From positions 124,001-188,000 of the forward strand of contig JAVHJL010000006.1 of the NCBI GenBank assembly GCA_036971715.1: a DNA stretch of 64,000 nt. Reading direction: 5' to 3'. Shown here piece after piece: positions 1 through 11,362 of this stretch. Position 1 is the first letter of the stretch. Each line of letters begins with the position of its first letter. Position numbers and translations under genes: made by a program. Source of the DNA: Arthrobotrys musiformis (Eukaryota > Ascomycota > Orbiliomycetes > Orbiliales > Orbiliaceae). The notes under the pieces are model-generated. The model was not told where the DNA came from and did not search any database. It saw only the letters and a program-made list of their open reading frames with translations.

Positions 1-288
1 GCGGAGGTATACGACAACCCGGAATCGGCGGCGGTGATTGGTATCAAGGGAGCTGCGGTTGTTTTCACGCCGATGGTAATTCTAGAGGCCACTGACACCG
101 ATTGGAACAACCGACGACCGAAACAGGCATACTGGCGCAATCTTAGGGGGATTGTCGACGTCCTTTCAGGTCGCAAACAGACTTTCGATGCAGCAGATCT
201 TGTCGACGACAACGAAGAGCAAGCACCAGCCCCAGCGCAAGCGCAAGAGCTAGCTCCGGAACAAGCTCCGGAACAAGCTCAGGACTAA
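1..288 (+). CDS. ATP-dependent 6-phosphofructokinase, C-terminal end (partial)
   Basis: This is the last 95 codons of a gene that begins outside the window. Frame 1 is open from base 1 to a TAA at 286-288. The peptide includes AAVIGIKGAAVVFTPM and then NRRPKQAYWRNL, which match what I recall of the C-terminal allosteric half of fungal phosphofructokinase, the enzyme that phosphorylates fructose 6-phosphate in glycolysis. The catalytic half is not visible. The tail beyond the conserved part is a low-complexity run of Ala, Pro, Gln and Glu (about residues 70-95), with a repeated PEQA unit. The family call rests on this short stretch and the motif memory, so it is good but not certain. Confidence 0.78.
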   Translation, partial: AEVYDNPESAAVIGIKGAAVVFTPMVILEATDTDWNNRRPKQAYWRNLRGIVDVLSGRKQTFDAADLVDDNEEQAPAPAQAQELAPEQAPEQAQD

Positions 289-1203
289 GCTTCAAGGGCA
301 CTGGCAGGCGAGTAAAATGAATGAAAATAGGTACTTAGGTAGATAAGATAGATAGGTGCCTACTTACCTACCTGAGTAGGTACCTCCTTTCTTAATTAGC
401 TTAGATACTTCCTTAGGTAGAGAAGCTTATCATGAATGGTAATTGAGGGGGACGTGCAGGGACATGCATTGGGCGGAAGTTAGCTTATAATTGCTATGAG
501 CTGTCCATGTACTGTCTGCCGCTCGTTGGTAATAATTAAGTACTTACCTCCTAGTACCTTGTCTGTAGAATGTAGCCTGCTTAGGATTTATATATCGCTC
601 ACTGTAACAGACCGGTTGCATTGGCGTGGGGTGCCGGCTTTGATAGTTAATTAAGCTGTGTGGTGCATGCCCGCGCCCGCGCTTGTGTTCTCAATCGTTT
701 ATCTTTCCAGCCTATTTTTCCCCCAACGCCTTTTGAAAAGCCCTTCGAATTCCCTCCCCAGCCGATACCGCAAACCTGTCACCCGTCCTTTGACAACAAC
801 ATCAACATCACCATCACCATCATCATCATCATCTCGAGCACTCCCCACGGTCACCATTGATCCTGATCCTGATCCCGGATTCTCGGTGCATTACCTCGTA
901 CTCACTCACTTACATTAGAGGCAAGTATTTTTCCACTTGGACCCGAACTTATACCTACTCCCGTACATACCCAAATGAGAAAGTACCTACTTAGGTACTT
1001 AGGTAATCCTTACTTACCTATGTACTAGGTCAATTTCTCACTCACTCACTCACTCACTTACCTAAAGTACCTAGGTACCTAGTTACTAACTACCGATTAC
1101 GTAGACCGTAAGGAATCGCTTCCAAAGATTGCTTCCCACCATTACTCTAACGATCGATACTCAATCCTCATAACACATTCCTTAGGTACTCCACTCTCGC
1201 GAT
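289..1203. other. Intergenic region with TACCTA/TAGGTA-rich blocks
   Basis: No supportable gene. It contains two blocks of TACCTA, TAGGTA and ACTTACCT words (about 331-420 and 982-1090), a CACT tetranucleotide run (1039-1058), and a CAT/ATC-rich stretch near 800-835. Short open frames here have low-complexity peptides. It presumably holds the phosphofructokinase terminator and the PDB1 promoter. Confidence 0.6.
982..1090. repeat. Cluster of TACCTAGGTA-type words
   Basis: This block is built largely from TACCTA, TTAGGTAC and CCTAGGTACC units, many of them self-complementary. The same words recur in most other intergenic gaps of the window (for example near 331, 10071, 32470, 40395, 40590, 45484 and 63050) and are sparse inside exons. 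See the separate finding. Confidence 0.7.
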
Positions 1204-2779
1204 ATGTCGGCGAAATTGACAACGACACGGTTGCTATCTCGTACCCTTCGAGGTGCGCTTGCTGCCTCTCATCACACCGGTCGCCGGTCGATAGCGTCAC
1301 TGACACGGGCCCCTCACTCAATTCGCCCTCTCGCCAATCCCGCCTCCAAATTCAACAACCCCCAAACCCGAATGCTGGCGTCGGCGGCCGATATCAAAGA
1401 ATATACCGTCCGTGATGCTTTGAACGAAGCGCTGGCGGAAGAGCTCGAGGCAGACTCCAAGGTATTCATATTGGGAGAAGAAGGTATCAACTCTTGCGAG
1501 ACATCAAGGCCCGAATATCCCTAATAACCTTACTACTATTATAGTTGCTCTTTACAATGGTGCGTATAAGGTCACAAAAGGTCTATTAGATAGATTCGGA
1601 CCCGATCGGGTAGGCTAAATATCCATGATCCTACGTCGTATTTGCCCGCGAAACTTAGCTGATTGTCGTTACTCTGGAAAATCAATAGGTTATAGATACG
1701 CCGATCACGGAATCAGGGTTCGCTGGCCTTGCCGTTGGGGCCGCGCTTGCAGGTTTGAAGCCAATCACGGAGTTTATGACCTGGTTTGTGAGCCCTTCTG
1801 GTGGCATATGTATACATCCTTGCTTCAACTGACTAATGCCTCGCACAGGAACTTCGCTATGCAGGCAATTGACCAAATCATCAACTCCGCTGCAAAGACT
1901 CACTATATGAGCGGAGGAATCCAACCTTGCAATATCACATTTCGTGGGCCCAATGGATTCGCTGCTGGTGTCGCAGCCCAACACAGATAAGTCCCACATA
2001 ATTCCGGATCTCGCACCTTATTCGCTGACGTGGCTTGCCGGTTTCCACTCAAGATTATACGGCCTGGTACGGCTCTATCCCGGGATTGAAGGTGGTGAGC
2101 CCCTGGAGCTCCGAGGATGCGAAGGGGTTGCTGAAAGCCGCGATCAGAGATCCGAATCCCGTTGTTGTAAGTGACCTTCGTAGGGAGTATTTTATCGCGT
2201 ACCAACTAACTCATATTAACTGGAACAGGTTCTCGAGAATGAGTTACTCTATGGACAATCCTTCCCGATGAGCGCTGCTGCCCAGAAGGACGATTTTGTT
2301 ATTCCGGTATATACCCAAAAATGAACGGGGAATACACTAGAAAGTAAAGCTAACTTGTAGCGCCTCTACAGTTCGGAAAAGCTAAGATTGAACGGGTGGG
2401 GAAAGACATCACCCTCGTCTCTCTATCTCGCTGTGTTGGGCAATGCTTGACCGCCGCTGAGAAATTGAAAGCTGAGTATGGAGTTGAAGCAGAAGTCATC
2501 AACCTCCGTTCTATCAAGCCAATGGATGTTGAGGCGATCGTGAAGTCTGTCAAGAAGACTGGTAATTTGATCGCTGTCGAGAGTGGATTCCCAAGTTTCG
2601 GCGTCTCGAGCGAAATCTTGGCCCTTTCGATGGAGTACATGTTCGATTACCTAGACTCACCAGCGCAGAGGATTACGGGAGCTGAGGTACCCACTCCGTA
2701 TGCCCAGGGGCTAGAGGCCATGTCTTTCCCCGACGAAGACCTCATCTTCAGGAAAGCGGCACAGCTTTTGCGTGTGTAA
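1204..2779 (+). CDS. PDB1: Pyruvate dehydrogenase E1 component subunit beta, mitochondrial
   Basis: Seven exons encode 393 aa; introns are 1484-1544, 1610-1688, 1784-1848, 1987-2048, 2167-2228 and 2307-2371. The E1 alpha2-beta2 enzyme decarboxylates pyruvate with thiamine diphosphate in the mitochondrial matrix. The N-terminus (MSAKLTTTRLLSRTLRGALA) is Arg/Ser-rich without acidic residues, as in a matrix presequence. Family motifs are readable in order: YTVRDALNEALAEEL, FILGEEVALYNGAYKVTKGL, TPITESGFAGLAVGAAL, NITFRGPNGFAAGV, YGSIPGLKVVSPW and GAEVPTPYAQGLE. Intron 3 uses the fungal donor GTTTGT. Intron 4 cannot be joined by GT-AG: only ATAAGT...CAC joining restores AQHSQDYTAWYG (see finding). 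Length fits the family (about 370-390 aa). Confidence 0.95.
1987..2048 (+). other. Probable U2-type AT-AC intron in PDB1
   Basis: The 62-nt intron starts ATAAGT after CACAG and ends TTTCCAC. Joining CAC-AG to T-CAA-GAT gives His-Ser-Gln-Asp-Tyr, the sequence expected at this point of E1 beta. The first exon reaches an in-frame TAA at 1988-1990 if unspliced. A normal fungal branch site, GCTGAC, lies at 2024-2029, so this looks like an ordinary intron whose first and last G have become A and C rather than a U12-type intron. Confidence 0.8.
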
Positions 2780-3391
2780 ACTACGTGTCGACAGTTTCGG
2801 CCTCTTGGGAAATATGTGTTTAAGTGGAGCGCCGCCGGAAGTGTGAAAAGGCAAATAAAACCCTCGTAATTCTCTGTATATCTCCAGGTTCTTCATTTAT
2901 CTACCCCCTACTATCGGGGGGCAGATGGGTTTCTTAATGAGTACTTGAGTGCACGTGCCTAGGGTACTAGGGACTCATGTGCTTGCTTGCTCGGACTCTT
3001 TTCCTTTTTGCTAACTAATTGTGAGACAATGAAACCTCTGTACATACATACATACTTAAGTACTTACATAAAAGAAATAATCGTGAGGTGGAAAAGGATA
3101 GGGTATAGAATACTGATATCGATGCGAACTTGACGACAGGCTCGAAAGCCCCCGGCCGTATTTTCCGCTTTCTACTTGGGCGGTCGGAGGCTCAAATTCC
3201 AACAAGCCAATTGCAGCCGCGCCAATTTCACTCCGTCGCGGAAAACTTTGCACTTGGCTACCTAAGCAGTTCTCAACGCAAACCCTGGTTGCAATATAAT
3301 TATTCCTGGGGTGGATTCCTCCCCAAATTCGAATTATATTACATTGTATCGTACATGTACGATACCCGACGTATACGTACTTAAGCCCCTA
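2780..3391. other. Intergenic region between PDB1 and MZM1
   Basis: Both neighbours are on the plus strand. I see a CATA run (3042-3053), the short word ACTTAAGTACTTACA near 3054 and no credible gene. It should contain the PDB1 3' end and the MZM1 promoter. Confidence 0.55.
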
Positions 3392-3961
3392 ATGAGCGCT
3401 GTACACGCTTACCGGGCGCTGCTTCGTGCCGCCCGGGCTGCTTTCCAAGGTGGGTGTTTTTGTAGGCCCCTATTACCCATCAATGCATGATTTTTCGTTT
3501 TTAACTGCAAATACTCCCAATGACCTTTCAAGCTGGCTGTGACAAACTAATATTTTGGGGGAACGGAACCAACAGGCGACTCCAAGTTGCTCCTAGCCTC
3601 ACACCGGGAGATACGGATGCAGTTTGAACGCAACTTGGACGGTACCAGCACAGATGATAAAGATGAAAAGGTCAAGCACGCCTTTGAGGTGGCCAAATTC
3701 CTCAAACAGAACGTTGTGCAAGCAGAGAAGGTGGATGGACAAGAAAAATTCAGTACGGAGACATTCCCCTGACTGCAAAGCTAGCGGCAAACGCAGAAGC
3801 GATTTATCACAGGTGCACCGGTGCCTCAGTTGAACATCGTTCTAACAGTTTTCTACTTGTGGACAGAGCTAAGGCTACGTGAAGAGACTGAAAGGGGAGA
3901 CAACGAGAGTATCAAGACCCCATTGAAAGGTCGAGTTGGCAAGTTCGAGAAGTGCAGCTAG
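3392..3961 (+). CDS. MZM1: Mitochondrial LYR-family complex III assembly factor Mzm1
   Basis: Three exons (introns 3450-3575 and 3753-3866) encode 109 aa. Mzm1 is a matrix LYR-motif chaperone that stabilises the Rieske protein during assembly of the cytochrome bc1 complex and affects mitochondrial zinc. The joined product starts MSAVHAYRALLRAARAAFQG, the LYR-type helix (AYRALLRA). It continues with LLLASHREIRMQFE, AFEVAKFLKQNVVQ and ends with EETERGDNESIK, the family's signature C-terminal block. The start is chosen because it directly gives the family N-terminus. Exon 2 ends in a phase-1 A that joins to AG to give the Lys of KLRLREETE. Length matches the family. Confidence 0.9.
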
Positions 3962-4255
3962 AAACCCATGCCAAAGTCCTCGTTTTGGGGGTTATCTTAT
4001 ATTATTTTTCGTTTTCCCGGCCCTGTGACTAACCGCTACGGTCCGAGTTCCGAGGGTTATCATAATACCACAATCAAACTGTGCAAAATACCTACAGCTA
4101 ATGTACAAATATTAAATCCCAAATGTATGCGCGGGCTCAAACATCTGGCGCAATAACCACTGATACAAATGCAACCCAACACCTTGTGAATGACAAGCCC
4201 CTCAACGCCTCAAAAGATACGAAAGTATTAGAATGTGCTGAGCAAAAGGCGACGA

Positions 4256-5580
4256 CTACTCGGGCCTTTGTGAAGGGTATAAAAACCCACTGTCTTCGGA
4301 ACCGGGCGGTCTCATTGCGGTGTTGAGACTTGCTTCCGTGGGATTGCTGTCGCTACCAGATTCGGCAGCATTGGCGGCATTCGGGTTGGAGGGCTTCGAC
4401 CCAGCTTTAGTCATCGCCGTAATCTGGGATCTGTCTATGCTACCAAGAGGGCGTGGTTTCCCCCACATTATTCTTAATGGGCACCCCGCGATTATTGCCT
4501 TCCCTTGGCAAGATTCCGCCGCTGCTTCTGCTCCGGCGCGGGTTTGGAAATTTACGAACGCACATCGGGAATGATGCACGCAGACAATGGATCTAATTTG
4601 CCCGAAAGCGGAGAAAAATGTGCGGATAGCATGCTCTGCGAGATCATCCTCGACGCTGTATCGTTTGACGCCCATAGTTAGCAATGGTTCAGCAAAATGA
4701 TAAAGACACGGCTTAATCAAAAAGGAAAGGCGCGCATTGGGGTGGATAAATACCCTAGAAGGAAAAGAGAGGTGATGCTCTTGTCAGTGGGCGGTTCCAC
4801 GTCCTGTGGGCCTGGTGGCAGCTGAGCTGCGGATGGAAAATTTCGGATAGGGCCCTTATGTCCGCCTCTGCCTCGATCACCACTACCTCCTCCCCGTGTT
4901 CTGACTGGGCCAGGTCCGACCTTATTGGCGATACCGCCATCATCCCTGTTCCTCCGAGGTCTTTTGTAGTATGGTTCGCTAGTTGCAAGCCGTTTTAAGA
5001 GATCTCGTGCCGCAGAATCGGTTTTTTCATATTCCTCAGGGATTTGGCCTTCGATTAATTTATTTTCGGTGTTTTGGGCGTAGTATTGTTTGTTGATCTC
5101 GGAAGAAGGTCCTTGAGCGACAAGTTTGAGGGCGGCATCACGGACGACGATTGGAAGGCCGAAGGAAAGATCAAGCATGCAGCATTGACAACAATTTTTT
5201 AACCTGGCGCAGGTCAGGCAGATCTGTGAGATGATGGGGATGTCAGCAGGAGGCAAGGCAAGGCAAGCTAGGCAAGACGGAGGAGGTGAAAGGGAAGAAA
5301 ATACGTTTGTCTTTTTATAGCGGCTATTGCGATCGGGCAGCCATTTAAAAACCGTGAAAGGGCGAGTACAAATTTTACATTCAGCACCGTAGTTCTCCTT
5401 GATCATCTGGACATAGGGATTTTCTGGTAGACAGTTTTCGCAGACGGACGGGAAGTCGGTGGACTCGGATCCAGACTAGGGCGAGCGAGGAGGGATGTTA
5501 GTATATACCTAGGTAGTAGTCTTGGAGGGGACACATGTGATGACGCGACATACCCTATTTATATCAGCCTTAGGAGGCAT
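4256..5580 (-). CDS. SLT11: Pre-mRNA-splicing factor Slt11/Ecm2 (RBM22 family)
   Basis: Four exons (introns 5476-5553, 5224-5304 and 4656-4753) encode 355 aa. The protein belongs to the NTC-related group that contacts U6/U2 RNA in the spliceosome core. The N-terminal half carries Cys pairs of zinc fingers (SVCENCLPENPY, AECKICTRPFTVFKW, ICLTCARLKNCCQCCMLD). A basic RG-rich segment (VRTRGGGSGDRGRGG, about residue 180) leads into an RRM (SITSLFLLG, VEDDLAEHAIRTFF, CAFVNFQTRAGAEAAAE) and a short acidic/Ser tail. The intron at 4656-4753 separates RNP2 from the rest of the RRM and its removal restores LLGVEDDL. Start MPPKADINR is the family start. The promoter is shared divergently with ERG6. Confidence 0.93.
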
Positions 5581-5669
5581 TTTTGAGGACGTTGTTCTGA
5601 GCCCAAGATTGGTCAGTCGGGATCTCGATGGGATATCGATGGGTGTGGTTATAATGTAAGTGGCGATGC

Positions 5670-5717
<48 letters not shown>

Positions 5718-6305
5718 AATAGATGGAATCGAAGTGTGTTGGACGGGACGTTGAAAAGAGCCTCTGTTCTATTCTGTCGTCCGAGACTCGCGTTGCGGTT
5801 GTGTTGTGTTGCGTTAGGTTCGATGACTAAGAGATGAGTCAGCAGCGACAGAATACTGCTGTCGGCCGACAGGAGCCCGGCGGCCGGCAGCAAAAAGTTG
5901 GAGCATTGGCAAAGGGGTTGGCAGGGGGGTTGGCAGGGGATCCCGGCGCGGGTCTCGGACGCCAACGCGAAAGAAACCAGCTCTTCTCGCCCGAAATTTC
6001 ATCCACGGACAGCAACCAAGCAGGTGCTCCGTAACTACGTGTACTTAATATTTACTTACTTAAAGACCGATTGGGTAGGAGGTACTCTCGGCCACTTGTA
6101 TCTACCACAGCCTTCTTCTTCTTCTTATTCTTCCTCCCCTTCCTCTCTTCTCTTCTCTTCTCTTCTCTCCCTCTCCTTCCATCTTCCATCTTCAACAGAA
6201 TCCATATCCATTCCTCCTGACCATCGTTGTCATCAACCATCGTCTTCTGCTCTTCTCCTTCTGCTTCTCCTTTCTCTACCGCAGCTCCATTCAACTACAT
6301 TCATC
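5581..6305. promoter_or_regulatory. Divergent SLT11/ERG6 promoter region
   Basis: The 725-nt gap lies between two genes transcribed away from each other. It carries an ATG trinucleotide repeat (5671-5717) and, just upstream of the ERG6 start, a strongly pyrimidine-rich strip (about 6108-6290) with TTCTC repeats, typical of highly expressed fungal promoters and leaders. The ERG6 frame stays open upstream of its ATG only because this strip lacks stops; I do not treat that as coding. Confidence 0.55.
5671..5717. repeat. (ATG)n microsatellite
   Basis: About 15 perfect ATG units within the SLT11/ERG6 promoter gap. Confidence 0.9.
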
Positions 6306-7651
6306 ATGGTTGCCGCCACGAAACTCGAACAAGAGAATCACAAACGTGATGCCGATTTCTCAAAGGCAATGCACGGTCAAGTCAGTGAGGCTGGCTATTT
6401 CGCTGGCTTCCTCGGCAAGGACAAAGCTGCATCCGCCGAAGCTGCTAAGGAATACTTCAAACATTGGGATGGCTTCGAAGATGGCAACGAAACCCCAGAG
6501 GAAAAGGAGAAGCGACTTGCTGAGTATGCTACTCTCACACGTCACTACTACAATCTCGCAACCGATCTCTACGAGAATGGATGGGGCCAATCCTTCCATT
6601 TCTGTAGATTCTACCCTGGCGAAGCTTTCAACCAGGCTATCGCCCGTCATGAGCATTTCCTGGCCTTGAAGATGGGTATCAAGGCTGGAATGCACGTTCT
6701 CGACGTTGGCTGCGGAGTTGGCGGCCCTGCTCGCGAGATCGCACGCTTCAGCGACTGCAAGATCACTGGCCTCAACAACAATGATTATCAGATCGCAAGA
6801 GCAACAATGTATGCGCACAAGGCTGGCCTCAGCAACCAATTGGTACGGATAGAAAACCCCCCCTTGCTCCCTCAGTTCTCTACAGCTACTACCCTTTCAG
6901 GAGGACTGCCAATGGGAAGTCGACGCCTATACTACCGGATGCTAATCTATCATTCAAATTATTAGAGATTTGCCAAAGGAGACTTTATGCAAATGACATT
7001 TGAAGAGAACACTTTCGATGCAGTTTACGCCATTGAAGCCACCGTCCACGCTCCAAGCCTTGCTGGGGTTTACGGACAGATCTTCAAGGTTCTCAAACCC
7101 GGCGGTGTATTCGGGGTCTATGAGTGGCTCATGACCGAGAACTATGATGATTCCAACGCAGATCATAAGAGAATCCGCAGAGGTATCGAATTGTGAGTCC
7201 CTCCCCTTCACCTGTATTCCGATAAACATCAAGGGAACACTAGGCTAACCAACTGTTCCATTCTGCTTGCTGTAGGGGCGATGGAATCGCTCAAATGGTC
7301 CGTATCGAAGAATGCATCAACGCCCTCAAGGCCGTTGGTTTCGAAATCGAATACCAGGAGGACCTGGCAGACCGCCCGGACCCTATCCCATGGTACTACC
7401 CTCTTGCCGGTAACATGAAGTATTGCGCTAGTCTCTCGGATATTTTCACTATCGGTAGAATGACCTGGGTTGGCCGAACCCTTGCCCACTACCTGGTCGG
7501 GGCTCTCGAGACCGTCGGCATTGCGCCCCAAGGCTCCCGAAAGGCCGCCGATTCTCTCGCAACAGCAGCTGATGCTCTCGTTGAGGGTGGTGAGAAGAAA
7601 CTTTTCACCCCTATGTATCTTGCTGTCGCAAGAAAGCCCGCCAGCGCCTAG
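6306..7651 (+). CDS. ERG6: Sterol 24-C-methyltransferase
   Basis: Three exons (introns 6843-6965 and 7193-7275) encode 379 aa, the usual family length. Erg6 transfers a methyl group from S-adenosylmethionine to C-24 of the sterol side chain in ergosterol synthesis, at the ER and lipid droplets. Motifs: YYNLATDLYENGWGQSFHF near residue 80, the SAM-binding loop VLDVGCGVGGPAREIARF at about residue 132, KGDFMQMTF, YAIEATVHAPS, LKPGGVFGVYEWLM and PWYYPLAG, all hallmarks of fungal Erg6. The ATG at 6306 follows a pyrimidine-rich leader and gives the expected N-terminus. Its downstream neighbour ZUO1 is convergent. Confidence 0.96.
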
Positions 7652-8101
7652 TCGGTCCTTTTTTTCGCTTCCAAATCGGACTTCAAGCTTGGTTCTCTTC
7701 TTACGCACACTCTTCACGGCTTATAATACTTTAATCCTTGCACCACCCTTGACTTGTTGCGAATTGAGCGTTTGAATGCCGCCTGTGCTGTGAGGCCACA
7801 CAAACCTTTTATTTTTTAGAAACAGCATATGCCATAGTGGCCAATGTAATATAGTTACTTTCTTGATAGACCTAATGACATGGACGCGGCATGTGGACAC
7901 TGCGTATCCACCCTACTTGATGCAGAATAGTATCCCCGTCGCTATAATCCGATTCGTCATGTGAGAAGTCAGGCACGGCTAATCAAGGCGTCGCTTCTGA
8001 GCAAACGGTTCAAAAGCTTGTTCATACTCATTCATGATCCTGACATGGGTTCTCATTTGGCTATAATGTCTAATCTATTTAACTGCGTATCGACCGTTTG
8101 A
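7652..8101. other. Convergent intergenic region ERG6/ZUO1
   Basis: The 450-nt gap between two convergent stop codons presumably holds both 3' UTRs. No gene or repeat of note. Confidence 0.55.
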
Positions 8102-9649
8102 TTATTTCAACAAGACCTTGAAATCACCTTCCGTGGCCGTTCCCTTGCTAACAGTCCCGCGAATGCTGTCTGCCAAAACGGACTTGATTTCATCAGAGAC
8201 TTTGAGGCCAGCAAGTTTCTTAGCCACGACATCAAGCTCTTCGTTGTCAAGCTTGGTAATGAGGAGCTCCACATCAGCCAATACATTGGTGATTACGTCA
8301 GGTGGAGCGGCGCCGTCAGCGTGGAAGTAGTTAGCATCCTCCGCACCCTTGCGAAGAACTCTTTTGTTCTTCTTTGCTGCATTTTTGGCAGCCTCCTTTG
8401 CTTTTTTAGCATCAGCCTTCGACGCCTTCAAAGCAGCTTCCTCCTCCTCCTTCCTTCGTGCGTCTTCCTCTGCCTTCTTCTTAGCCTCTTCTGCCAAGCG
8501 CTTCTCCTCTGCCTCCCGAGCGATCTTTTTAGCGTCCTTTTGCAACTTTTCTTCCTTGCGGAACTTTTGCAGTCTAACGTCCATAGCAAGGGCGTCATCG
8601 ACAACCTTTCTTAGTCTTGCCGTATCCTCCGTCTTTCTCTTAGCTCTGGCAGCTTTGTTTTTTCTCTCAACGTGTCTCTTCTGGTCTCTATTTTCATTAT
8701 CATCCGGAACATCCTCATCAAGGTACTCGAAAGTCCTCCAGGAATCGAAGTTGTACCAGAAGTTGTAGAATTCTTCAACTTCAGCCTTAGTAGATTTGTC
8801 ATCACCAAAGCGGGGGACAGGCTTTTTCTTAGAGAAACGACCTTCGCTGTCGAAAACAGGGTTCCAAAGCTTGTAAATATTCCCTTTGGCTTTACGGGAG
8901 GGTGGGTCGACGTCGGCGGACTCGTCGACAGAGTCGTACTGACGGCGCTTGACAGGGTCGGTAAGGATTTCCATAGCTGTAAGAGGAGATGTCAATATCT
9001 GGAACTTCGGGGGGGGCAGCGGGTTCACAGGGCCTGACGAACCTTTTTGGATGCATTTGAAAAAGTTGTCATCATCGACACCACCAGCGGCCGCTTTCTT
9101 GTCGGGGTGATGCTTTAGAACCTTCTTCCTATGCGCTCGTTTGATTTGTTCGTCGGTTGCCTTCCAACGGTATTTGCTAATGCCGAGAACAGCGTAATGG
9201 TCTTGGTTCTAGATGAATGGGAAGATTGATCAGAAGGGAAAAATACAGAAGGGACGAAGTAGGGGGGTTTCTACCTTCCAATCCTTGGGATCTCGAGAGA
9301 GAAGCATTGCATCCTCAGGCTCACTGATCTCGCCAGGGTCGGCATCCTCGACATTCTTAGCTTGCTGTGCAGCGACAATACGGTCATCCTCGGAGAATGT
9401 CCTGCGATGGCGCTTCTGTAGTCATTGGAAAGAAAAAGTTAGTCAACATTGATCGGATATGTAAAATGTGACATGTGGGAATCGATTTTGATGCCATACT
9501 CTACGGGCGTGGGCCAAGTAGTGGGGTCCCACAGGCTCGAGGTTTCGGTGAGTTGGTTCAGAGAGATTCTCGAGAATGTGGAAGCCACCTTCATGTGGCC
9601 ATTCTGGCTCCGCTGGGAGCAAGAAGTGCTTCGTTGCGACGACGTTCAT
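8102..9649 (-). CDS. ZUO1: Zuotin, ribosome-associated J-domain chaperone
   Basis: Four exons (introns 9416-9499, 9209-9274 and 8977-9042) encode 443 aa. Zuo1 pairs with Ssz1 in the ribosome-associated complex and stimulates Ssb Hsp70 on nascent chains. The product has the N-terminal EPVGPHYLAHARR segment, then a J domain: DHYAVLGISKYRWKATDEQIKRAHRKKVLKHHPDKKAA with the essential HPD (about residue 135). The zuotin homology region follows (GNIYKLWNPVFDSEGRFSKK, EVEEFYNFWYNFDSWRTFEY), then a long Lys/Glu/Ala charged helix that binds rRNA, and a C-terminal four-helix bundle. Length is close to yeast Zuo1 (433 aa). Confidence 0.95.
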
Positions 9650-10138
9650 GGTGATCGAGAGAAATGAGGTGGTGAATCCTTCGTTGAGAGGGAGAGCAAG
9701 CTGTCAGTTGTCGGTTCTTCAGTTCAGTTTTTTTTTTTTGTCGTTGTCGTTTTGGGGTTTGTGGCATTCTTAGCCGAGTCACGTGGAAAACATGTCGCAC
9801 GTATTGCCGGGATACCTTCCTTCTTATATTGGGGAGCTACAGAGCCGCATGTGTGTACATACATACATATGCGACATAGGTACTAAGTAGGTATACATGC
9901 ACATGTACCGTCCTCGAATCCTGAGCTAAGCTTATAAATTTACCCCTAAATTGCAAGTTGTAGCCAGAACAGACAATATAGTACATCAAAGGTCTGATAA
10001 CATAGGCCTGGCTGGCGCCTAGGAATCTATACGAAGATCTGATGCTTCCATTGAGTGCATACATGCTTGAGTACTCACCTAGGTACCTAGGTAGATACTC
10101 AAGTTTTTATATCATCCAGTTCTTTCTTGGTCTATCAC
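9650..10138. other. Intergenic region ZUO1 / EXPERA gene
   Basis: It holds the ZUO1 promoter and the 3' end of the next minus-strand gene. A T-rich run (9729-9739), a CATA run (9858-9868) and TACCTAGGTACC words (10071-10103) are visible; no gene. Confidence 0.5.
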
Positions 10139-10942
10139 CTATTTAGCCTTGGCCGCAGCATTCGCTCGCTCAGCGGCCCATAATTTCCGAGAGATCCTCT
10201 GGTGGGCATCATACACCATGTAGAGTGCTATTGAAAAGAATTTGATAAAATGAGGATTAGTAAAACCGAAGGTATTCCGACCCAGCAGCCGCAGTGGCAG
10301 TTGAAGATAAAGTTACGATTGACTTACGTAGGGCGACAAATGGGCCGTACATGCTAAACAGTACGCCGACTTCCATGGCCGATAATGTACCATGAGAGAA
10401 TTCATGATACATCTCCGCCAGGCACGGGATGGTAGTCACGAACATGTGATACGCATACATGATCATGTTGACAGGTACTAGCGGATGGTCTACCGCGTAG
10501 ATGTAATTTGATTAGTCAGATTGAACTGCAACGGGAGGGTTATACAACAGTAAATTAAAGGCTTACCAACGGTCCAACCCCACAACAGCCAGGCATTCAG
10601 GGGGACAAGAACGAAGAGCTCTAATCCCACAAGGGATTCGAACCATGGTCGATGAATCTTTGGATTGAAAAATGGATCTTTGAAGGTCTCAAATTGAAGT
10701 TTGTGCATTTGATTCACGAACTCCGGCCGCAGCCATTCGGGATACAGTGGCGAGCAATCAGCGACTGCGCGTATTCGCATTGTGTTAGCTGGTAGGAGGT
10801 ACTGTATGCCCAGGTGCTTGGGAACGAGAAGACCTCGTGTCGCGCGGCAGATATGATACTAACCAATTGCTATGACAAGGATCAAAGAAAATATCGACCT
10901 GTAGAAGAAGTCAAGGGGGCGTTCTGATATTGGCTTCGCCAT
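10139..10942 (-). CDS. EXPERA-domain (TMEM97/Ema19-like) membrane protein
   Basis: Four exons (introns 10765-10863, 10490-10566 and 10228-10327) encode 175 aa. Four hydrophobic segments fit the EXPERA fold of sigma-2 receptor/TMEM97 and emopamil-binding proteins: about residues 13-28, 68-88, 95-115 and 130-150. Family-like pieces are ERPLDFFY at the start, FKDPFFNPKIHRPWFESLVGLELF and MYGPFVALPLYMVYDA. The family binds sterols or acts in ER/mitochondrial protein and lipid handling; the exact role here is unknown. The tail AAAKAK is Lys-rich, as in ER-retained proteins, but this is weak. All four exons join in frame with standard splice sites. Confidence 0.85.
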
Positions 10943-11329
10943 TGCTGCTTATTGATCAATTAAAATATTTCTTTGTTTTCACTTGAGAGAGGGAAAATTC
11001 CGAGGGTATGAAGCTTCTTGGGGATCTATAATATGATGCTGGTGTAACGTAATTCAAATGGGCTTCAATGAATGCAAAAGAGCTACAACGGAATGGAACG
11101 GGAAGGAATGAAGCTTTTCTGTCTTTCTTTCCCTTTTCCTTTTTTGGTTGCAAGAGACGTCGAACGGGTGAGATCAAGATTGTTTGGATGGATTCGGGAT
11201 ATCGGAGAGACCAATGGGGAGGCTATATGCCTCTTATATAGGAACTACTTAGGTAAGAAGCAACAAACAGATTGACATGCGGTTACTAATCCAGGTACCG
11301 CATACACGAGTTTTTTAAGACGAAGAAGG

Positions 11330-11362
<33 letters not shown>

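Noticed and set aside
5570..5965. Minus-strand open frame over the SLT11 start and ATG repeat
   Set aside because: Contains a poly-Ser tract from the microsatellite and overlaps SLT11 exon 1 in another frame.
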